Shown piece by piece: positions 14,483-19,072 of a stretch of DNA of 19,072 bases. Made by a program: the position numbers and the translations under genes. The notes beneath the pieces were generated by a model, which was given only the letters and a program-made list of their open reading frames with translations, was not told the origin of the DNA and searched no databases. Numbering within the stretch: the first letter of the stretch is position 1; each line of letters opens with the position of its first letter. Source of the DNA: an uncultured Bacilli bacterium (GTDB taxonomy: Bacteria; Bacillota_I; Bacilli_A; RFN20; DUOF01). Location: assembly GCA_934101685.1 (NCBI GenBank), contig CAKORZ010000019.1, forward strand, positions 1 to 19,072, written 5' to 3'.

Positions 14483-15420
14483 TATAAAGCACCTCCAAAA
14501 TCTTTTTCTTCTTTATAGAATTTCATAAAGTAATCCTCTAATGTTTCTTTTTTATTACTAAATTCTTTTAAAGAATAATCTGATAATACTTCTATTACTT
14601 TATTTATCTTATCATCACTAGTAGCAATAAAAGCATAATCATTATTTTCATCTTTATCTAGTATCTTATATATGTCTTTTTCTTTACTACTTTCTTTAAT
14701 AAAGTTTTTATAATCATTACTAGTTGCAAACTTTATTTCATAGTATTTAGTAGTAGCATGTTTTAAATCATTAGCAATAAACTCTGAAACTATTTTTCCA
14801 TCTTTTATAATAGCTATACGATCACAAGTTGCATCTACTTCGCTAAAGATATGACTAGACAAAAGAATTGTTTTTCCTCTTTCTTTTTCTTCTTTTATAA
14901 ACTCAATAAATGTTTCTTGCATAACTGGATCAAGTCCACTAGTAGGCTCATCTAGTATTAAAACATCTGGATCACTCATAAAGGCTGTAACAATAGCAAG
15001 TTTTCTTTTTACTCCTAAACTCATTCTCTTTGTTTCACCTTTTAAAGTAATGTCATCTAGTTTAAACATCTCTAACATTCTTTTTAATTGTTCTTCATTA
15101 TGAATGTGTTGTAAATCTTGCATCATTCTAATGAATTCCCAACCTGTAAGTCCTGCAGGCAAGGCAATTTCACCAGGAATATAGCCAACTTTATTAAGGA
15201 TTTCATCGTACTTTTGGAAAGTTTCTTTATCAAATATCTTAGTTGATCCTTCTTGTGGTTTAGAAAATCCCATTAAATGTCTTATAGTAGTAGATTTTCC
15301 TGCACCATTAGGACCTAAGAAGCCAAATACCTCTCCCTTATTAATTTTAAATGATACATTGAAAACTCCTCTTCCTGAGCCATAATCTTTGGTTAAATTG
15401 TTTACTTCAATAATACTCAT
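14482..15420 (-). CDS. ABC-2 exporter ATPase, first subunit
   Basis: This 312-residue ATPase opens the exporter operon. Walker A is GPNGAGKST (36-44) and the signature region is MSLGVKRK (133-140), unlike the usual LSGGQ. Walker B is VLILDEP (153-159), the D-loop is SGLD (161-164), and the switch His190 lies in LLSSH. The last 90 residues form the accessory domain seen in BcrA-type ATPases. The ATG has AAGGGG 7 bases upstream. The gene is transcribed from a promoter at 15472-15500 that carries palindromic operator-like sequences and diverges from a TetR regulator. This suggests induction by the exporter's substrate or a related compound. Confidence 0.9.
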   Translation of the reverse strand: MSIIEVNNLTKDYGSGRGVFNVSFKINKGEVFGFLGPNGAGKSTTIRHLMGFSKPQEGSTKIFDKETFQKYDEILNKVGYIPGEIALPAGLTGWEFIRMMQDLQHIHNEEQLKRMLEMFKLDDITLKGETKRMSLGVKRKLAIVTAFMSDPDVLILDEPTSGLDPVMQETFIEFIKEEKERGKTILLSSHIFSEVDATCDRIAIIKDGKIVSEFIANDLKHATTKYYEIKFATSNDYKNFIKESSKEKDIYKILDKDENNDYAFIATSDDKINKVIEVLSDYSLKEFSNKKETLEDYFMKFYKEEKDFGGAL

Positions 15421-15441
15421 TTAATCGCCCCTTTTTAATTT

Positions 15442-15472
15442 ACATATGTCAATTTATTTGACACATGTCCAA
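15442..15472. promoter_or_regulatory. Probable TetR operator (27-base palindrome)
   Basis: ACATATGTCAA (15442-15452) and TTGACACATGT (15458-15468) are inverted copies matching at 10 of 11 bases around a 5-base centre. The right half also forms a second overlapping palindrome, TTTGACA with TGTCCAA (15457-15472, 6 of 7). This overlap of two dyads at a divergent TetR promoter is a classic operator layout; binding itself is inferred. Confidence 0.65.
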
Positions 15473-15500
15473 TAATATGTTATTTTTAATAAAAAGACAA
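15472..15500 (-). promoter_or_regulatory. Promoter of the ABC-2 exporter operon
   Basis: Minus strand TTGTCT (15495-15500), 17-base spacer, TATTAT (15472-15477). The start point near 15465 lies inside the palindrome at 15442-15468, so a bound regulator would block transcription. Confidence 0.6.
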
Positions 15501-15510
15501 CATATTTAAT

Positions 15511-15540
15511 TTAACATTATTTTTATGTTGTATATATATT
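15511..15540 (+). promoter_or_regulatory. Promoter of the TetR regulator gene
   Basis: TTAACA (15511-15516), 18-base spacer, TATATT (15535-15540), five of six matches in each box. The start near 15547 gives a leader of about 33 bases. A second candidate with a perfect -35, TTGACA (15458-15463) and TATTTT (15481-15486) at 17 bases, lies further upstream inside the operator. Confidence 0.5.
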
Positions 15541-15579
15541 GGACATTTTATTCAGATTGTCTAGAAAGAAGGAGTATTT

Positions 15580-16149
15580 ATGGAAGAAATGTTAAGTAAA
15601 AAGTTTAATAGAACTGATAAGCAAATTATAAATGCTTTTATGAGACTATTAACAGAAAGATCAATTGATAAAATAAATGTAATTGATATTTGCGAAGAAG
15701 CAATGATTAAAAGAGCTACTTTTTATAATCACTTTGAAAGCAAGGAACAAGTGTTTTACGCTATTATTGATGATATAGAAAATGATTTATTTTTATCAAT
15801 AGTTGAAAATGAAGAGAATTATACTCTTCAAGAGATGTTAGAAATGATGGCAGTGAGAACAGTTGATTTTTTAATTGCTAATAAGGAAAGGATTACTGTT
15901 GCTATTAATAATATTAGAAATAAAACATATGAAACCATTATTGTAGAATCTATAAATAGAAGTATTAGATATTTAATTAATAAAAATAAAGATAGAATAA
16001 ATATAAACTTCCCTATTGAAATGGCTTCTAGATTCTTTAGTGGTGGTTTGACTGCTCTTGCTGTTTGGTGGCTTACTACTGATAATAATTGTACTAAAGA
16101 AGATTTACTTACAATGGTAAATTCTTTATTAAAGAAGATTCTTGCATAA
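15580..16149 (+). CDS. TetR-family transcriptional regulator of the ABC-2 exporter
   Basis: The 189-residue protein has the TetR N-terminal three-helix DNA-binding domain: an opening helix with DKQIINAFMRLLTERS (13-28), then INVIDICEEAMIKRATFYNHF (32-52), in which the TFYNHF end of the recognition helix is the family mark, then SKEQVFYAI. The rest (about 60-189) is the helical ligand-binding and dimer domain and ends in FFSGGLTALAVWWLTT and a leucine-rich helix, as in the AcrR/TetR_C_7-like group. AAGGAG lies 5 bases before the ATG. It is divergent from the ABC-2 operon with operator-like palindromes between them, so it is most likely the local repressor of both units. The ligand cannot be told from sequence. 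Confidence 0.9.
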   Translation: MEEMLSKKFNRTDKQIINAFMRLLTERSIDKINVIDICEEAMIKRATFYNHFESKEQVFYAIIDDIENDLFLSIVENEENYTLQEMLEMMAVRTVDFLIANKERITVAINNIRNKTYETIIVESINRSIRYLINKNKDRININFPIEMASRFFSGGLTALAVWWLTTDNNCTKEDLLTMVNSLLKKILA

Positions 16150-16172
16150 AAAAAGATGCTTTTTAAGCATCT
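16148..16172 (-). terminator. Terminator of the heterodimeric ABC exporter operon
   Basis: AGATGCTT (16154-16161) and AAGCATCT (16165-16172) form an 8-pair stem with a 3-base loop. On the minus strand it is followed by a run of U (16148-16153) and overlaps the exporter's TAG stop. In the plus direction it lies 4 bases after the TetR stop but lacks a U run, so it may serve both convergent genes with unequal strength. Confidence 0.8.
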
Positions 16173-18108
16173 ATTCTAATTCGAACTTACCTGTATATAG
16201 TTTATAGTAAGTTCCTTTTTGTTTTATTAATTCTTCATGATTTCCTCTTTCAATAATTCTTCCCTTATCCATTACTAGAATAACATCAGAATTATGAATA
16301 GTAGATAATCTATGCGCTATAACAAATACTGTTCTACCCTTCATTAACTTATCCATTCCATCTTGAACAAGTTTTTCACTTCTTGTATCAATTGAAGATG
16401 TTGCTTCATCTAGGATCATAGCTGGTGCATCTGCGACTGCTGCTCTTGCTATTGATAATAATTGTCTTTGACCTTGAGATAAATTAGCACCATTATTAGT
16501 TAACATTGTATTGTAACCTTCTGGTAATCTAGTAATAAAATCATCAGCATTTGCAAGTTTAGCAGCCTCTATACATTCTTCATCAGTAGCGCTCAATTTA
16601 CCATATCTAATATTTTCCATTACTGTTCCAGTGAATAAATTTGTATCTTGTAATACCATTCCAAAGGACTTTCTTAAGTTCTTTTTCTTTATCTTTTTAA
16701 TATTTATATCATCATATCTTATCTTACCATCTTGAATATCATAAAAACGATTTATTAAATTAGTAATTGTTGTTTTACCTGCTCCAGTTGCTCCTACTAG
16801 TGCTATCTTTTGTCCTGGCTTTGCATGCATTGTTATATCAAATAAAATTTGTTTTCCTTCAACATAACTAAAATCAACATCTTCAAATTCTATTTTTCCT
16901 TTTAATTCTTCATAAGTTGTTGTATCAGTATCTTTATGATAATGCTTCCATGCCCATAATCCTGTTTTTTCTTCACATTCACTAACAGTTCCATCTTCAT
17001 TTCTTTTAGCGTTTACAAGCACAACATAACCATCATCTATTTCTTCTTTTTGATCAAGTAAAGCAAATACTCTACTAGCACCTGCAAGCCCCATTGCTAC
17101 CATTGATACTTGGTGTGAAACTTGACCTATTGTTTGAGAAAATTGTCTTGATAATGATAAAAAGGAAATTATAATTCCAGGAGTTAAAACAGATAATCCT
17201 CTAAAAGATATATTTTTAGCTCCATGCAATGCTAAGAAAGCACCAATAAAAGCTACTAAAACATAAGTTATGTTACCTATATTTCCTAATATTGGCATAA
17301 GAATATTACCATACTTATTAGCAGTTTCGCTATCTTTAAATAATTGTTCGTTTAATTTATCAAAGTCTTTCTTTGATTCTTCTTCATGAGTAAATACTTT
17401 TATTACTTTTTGTCCTTTAATCATCTCTTCAACAAATCCTTCTTCATCTGCTAAAGATTTTTGTTGAGCTACCATGTATTTAGAACTAGCGCCACCTACT
17501 TTTTTAACAACAAAGAACATAATAATTGTACAGCCTAACATAACTAAAGTTAACCATAAACTAAAAGATAACATCATTCCAATAACAACAGCAATTTGTA
17601 TCCCTGACATAAAAATACTAGGTAAACTTTGACCAATTAATTGTCTTAATGCATCAGTATCGTTAGTGTATGTACTCATTATTTCTCCATGAGCATGTGT
17701 ATCAAAATAGCTAATTGGTAAATCTTGCATTTTATTGAACATATCTTTTCTATAATTATATAAAGTGCCTTGAGTTACACCTGCCATTAACTGGTTATAT
17801 GTTAATGAAGCTAATACTCCTAAACTATATATAAATATCATAGAACATATAATTGAAGTTAGCTTATCTTTGACACTAGCAAATCCATTACTAATACCAG
17901 GAGTTATTACATCATCTACTATTTGTTGAGTATAGGTTGAAGCAACTGTACCAGCAGCACCACTTAATATTAAGCAAATCATTACGATAATTAATTGCCA
18001 TTTATATTTTTTAAATACATATTTTATTAATCTTTTGAATGTGCCTTTAGGAACCTTTACTTTAGGTCCTCCCATTCCTCTTCTCATATTCATTCTACCA
18101 CCAGCCAT
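16171..18108 (-). CDS. Heterodimeric ABC exporter, subunit with the canonical ATP site
   Basis: The 645-residue half-transporter has six membrane helices (about 35-350) and a C-terminal ATPase. Walker A is GATGAGKTT (439-447) and the signature is LSQGQ (543-547), where Gln replaces one Gly. Walker B is MILDEA with the catalytic Glu568, and the switch His599 is in VIAHR. The Gly/Arg/Met-rich start (MAGGRMNMRRGMGGPK) and an insert between membrane and ATPase parts (about 359-403, with CEEKTGLWAWKH) are common in this group. It pairs with the next gene upstream, in the manner of TM287/288 or LmrCD, and probably exports drugs, lipids or peptides. I chose ATG 18108, one base after the partner's stop and with AAAGGAAG 8 bases upstream; an in-frame ATG at 18174 would lie deep inside the partner gene. 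Confidence 0.92.
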   Translation of the reverse strand: MAGGRMNMRRGMGGPKVKVPKGTFKRLIKYVFKKYKWQLIIVMICLILSGAAGTVASTYTQQIVDDVITPGISNGFASVKDKLTSIICSMIFIYSLGVLASLTYNQLMAGVTQGTLYNYRKDMFNKMQDLPISYFDTHAHGEIMSTYTNDTDALRQLIGQSLPSIFMSGIQIAVVIGMMLSFSLWLTLVMLGCTIIMFFVVKKVGGASSKYMVAQQKSLADEEGFVEEMIKGQKVIKVFTHEEESKKDFDKLNEQLFKDSETANKYGNILMPILGNIGNITYVLVAFIGAFLALHGAKNISFRGLSVLTPGIIISFLSLSRQFSQTIGQVSHQVSMVAMGLAGASRVFALLDQKEEIDDGYVVLVNAKRNEDGTVSECEEKTGLWAWKHYHKDTDTTTYEELKGKIEFEDVDFSYVEGKQILFDITMHAKPGQKIALVGATGAGKTTITNLINRFYDIQDGKIRYDDINIKKIKKKNLRKSFGMVLQDTNLFTGTVMENIRYGKLSATDEECIEAAKLANADDFITRLPEGYNTMLTNNGANLSQGQRQLLSIARAAVADAPAMILDEATSSIDTRSEKLVQDGMDKLMKGRTVFVIAHRLSTIHNSDVILVMDKGRIIERGNHEELIKQKGTYYKLYTGKFELE

Positions 18109-18109
18109 T

Positions 18110-19072
18110 TTACTCACTTCCTTTCTTATTAGAAGATTTAACTTGTGAATAATATACTTCTTTATATATTTCACTATTCTTTAATAATTCATCATGAGTT
18201 CCTACATCTACTATTTTACCGCTATCTAAAACAACTATCTTATCTGCATCTTGAATAGAAGATATTCTTTGAGCAATTATTATTTTAGTAGTATTTGGTA
18301 TTTCTTCTTTCATTGCTTTTCTAATTAAAGCATCAGTTTTAGTATCTACTGCACTAGTAGAATCATCAAAGATTAATATTTTTGGTTTCTTTAATAGTGC
18401 TCTAGCAATACATAGTCTTTGTTTTTGTCCACCAGATACATTTGTTCCACCTTGTTCAATATAAGTATCATAGCCTTCGCTAAATTTAGAAACGAATTCA
18501 TCTGCTTGAGCTAGTTTACATACTCTAACTATTTCTTCATCACTAGCATTTTTATCTCCCCATTTCAAATTATCTTTAACTGTTCCTGAGAATAAAACAT
18601 TCTTTTGTAAAACCATTGCGACTTGATCTCTAAGTGCTTTTAAATCATATTCTTTTACATCTTTATTACCTACAAAAACTCTTCCTTTAGTTGTATCAAA
18701 CAAACGAGGAATAAGTTGCACTAATGTAGTTTTAGATGAACCAGTTGCTCCTATAATACCTACCGTTTCTCCTGATTTAATACTTAAATTAATATCAGAT
18801 AAAGCATATTTTTCTGCATCTTTAGCATATTTAAATGAAACATTTTCAAAGACAATACTACCATCACTAACTTCTTTAATACCATTTTCAGGACTAGTTA
18901 AAATAGATTTGTGTTCTAGTACTTCTACTATTCTTTTCGCAGATGTTAATGACATTGATAACATTACAAATATCATAGAAAGCATCATACAAGATGATAA
19001 TATTTGAATTCCATAACTAATAAGTGAAGATAACTTACCAGCAGTTAATGCTACTTCATTAGTATTAATAAT
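18110..19072 (-). CDS. Heterodimeric ABC exporter, subunit with the degenerate ATP site (5' end missing)
   Basis: Only the last 320 residues are in the window; the frame stays open to the right edge, so the membrane part is mostly outside. The visible ATPase has a Walker A that reads GATGSSKTT (108-116), with Ser in place of the last Gly. It has a good signature VSGGQ (212-216), a Walker B ILIFDD (232-237) with Asp instead of the catalytic Glu, and IIIAQR with Gln instead of the switch His. Loss of Glu and His is the known mark of the non-hydrolysing site partner in heterodimeric exporters. The partner downstream has the opposite pattern (good Walker B, altered signature), so the two fit as one transporter. 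One base separates the genes. Confidence 0.93.
   Translation of the reverse strand: MINTNEVALTAGKLSSLISYGIQILSSCMMLSMIFVMLSMSLTSAKRIVEVLEHKSILTSPENGIKEVSDGSIVFENVSFKYAKDAEKYALSDINLSIKSGETVGIIGATGSSKTTLVQLIPRLFDTTKGRVFVGNKDVKEYDLKALRDQVAMVLQKNVLFSGTVKDNLKWGDKNASDEEIVRVCKLAQADEFVSKFSEGYDTYIEQGGTNVSGGQKQRLCIARALLKKPKILIFDDSTSAVDTKTDALIRKAMKEEIPNTTKIIIAQRISSIQDADKIVVLDSGKIVDVGTHDELLKNSEIYKEVYYSQVKSSNKKGSE

Larger units (their letters stand above)
15466..15545. repeat. Mirrored TGTCCAATA / TATTGGACA boxes and nested ACAACATA dyad
   Basis: TGTCCAATA (15466-15474) and TATTGGACA (15537-15545) are perfect inverted copies. Each overlaps the -10 box of one of the two divergent promoters and places TTGGACAT at the same distance from it. 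Inside them ACAACATA (15497-15504) is inverted as TATGTTGT (15524-15531). They may be half-sites for the TetR protein at both promoters. Confidence 0.5.

Noticed and set aside
18109..18174. Upstream start for the exporter subunit at 16171-18108
   Set aside because: It would lie within the partner gene; ATG 18108 has a proper ribosome binding site and gives the typical Gly/Arg/Met-rich start.
1..19072. Mobile element, prophage or CRISPR
   Set aside because: No transposase, integrase, terminal repeats, phage structural genes or regularly spaced repeats were seen; the radical-SAM-like gene has phage-associated relatives but stands alone between chromosomal genes.

Overview
The window is very AT-rich chromosomal DNA with strong Shine-Dalgarno sites (AAGGAGG-like) and sigma-A type promoters (TTGACA/TATAAT). 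TGA acts as a stop codon (the pnuC gene ends in TGA), so the standard bacterial code applies rather than the mycoplasma code. The murC-ytxH order recalls the Bacilli, and Cys-bearing Ig-like surface proteins recall uncultured gut Bacilli and Erysipelotrichia. My inference is a low-GC Bacillota, probably a gut-associated member of the Bacilli; the exact lineage cannot be fixed from this window. Almost all genes lie on the minus strand. The only plus-strand genes are two small ones and a TetR regulator.

Layout from left to right. (1) Positions 1-2281 hold the first 760 codons of a large secreted or surface protein with Ig-like domains, read leftwards from a near-consensus promoter at 2331-2359. 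(2) Positions 2408-6440 form a probable minus-strand operon. In order of transcription it carries a DEDDh exonuclease-BRCT protein, a radical-SAM-like protein that has lost all three cluster cysteines, murC and ytxH, and it ends at a clear terminator (2408-2442). A strong hairpin sits between the radical-SAM-like gene and murC and contains the murC ribosome binding site. (3) Positions 6488-8189 hold galE followed by pnuC. (4) Positions 8368-8511 hold an unreported-looking 47-residue plus-strand gene with a Cys-Cys-Cys motif. (5) Positions 8504-10809 form an NAD-salvage operon: a Nudix-type NrtR-like regulator followed by nicotinate phosphoribosyltransferase. (6) Two small unknown genes converge at 11256/11264. 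(7) Positions 11752-15420 hold an ABC-2 exporter operon (two ATPases and one permease), divergent from a TetR regulator (15580-16149), with a densely palindromic region between them. (8) Positions 16171-19072 hold the two halves of a heterodimeric ABC exporter; the upstream half is cut by the window edge.

How the genes work together. PnuC imports a pyridine nucleoside, PncB converts nicotinate to its mononucleotide, and the NrtR-like protein probably senses ADP-ribose or NAD status and controls the set. The TetR protein probably represses both itself and the ABC-2 operon. MurC, the surface protein and perhaps GalE serve the cell envelope.

The most unusual item is the Cys-less radical-SAM homolog (4245-5492): its CxxxCxxC motif reads SxxxSxxY although the frame is intact. 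Next come the hairpin that contains the murC ribosome binding site, the fourfold Trp/Pro repeat in the ABC-2 permease, and the paired cysteines of the surface protein. No tRNA, rRNA, CRISPR array, insertion sequence or prophage module was seen. No stretch longer than 300 bases lacks a gene.
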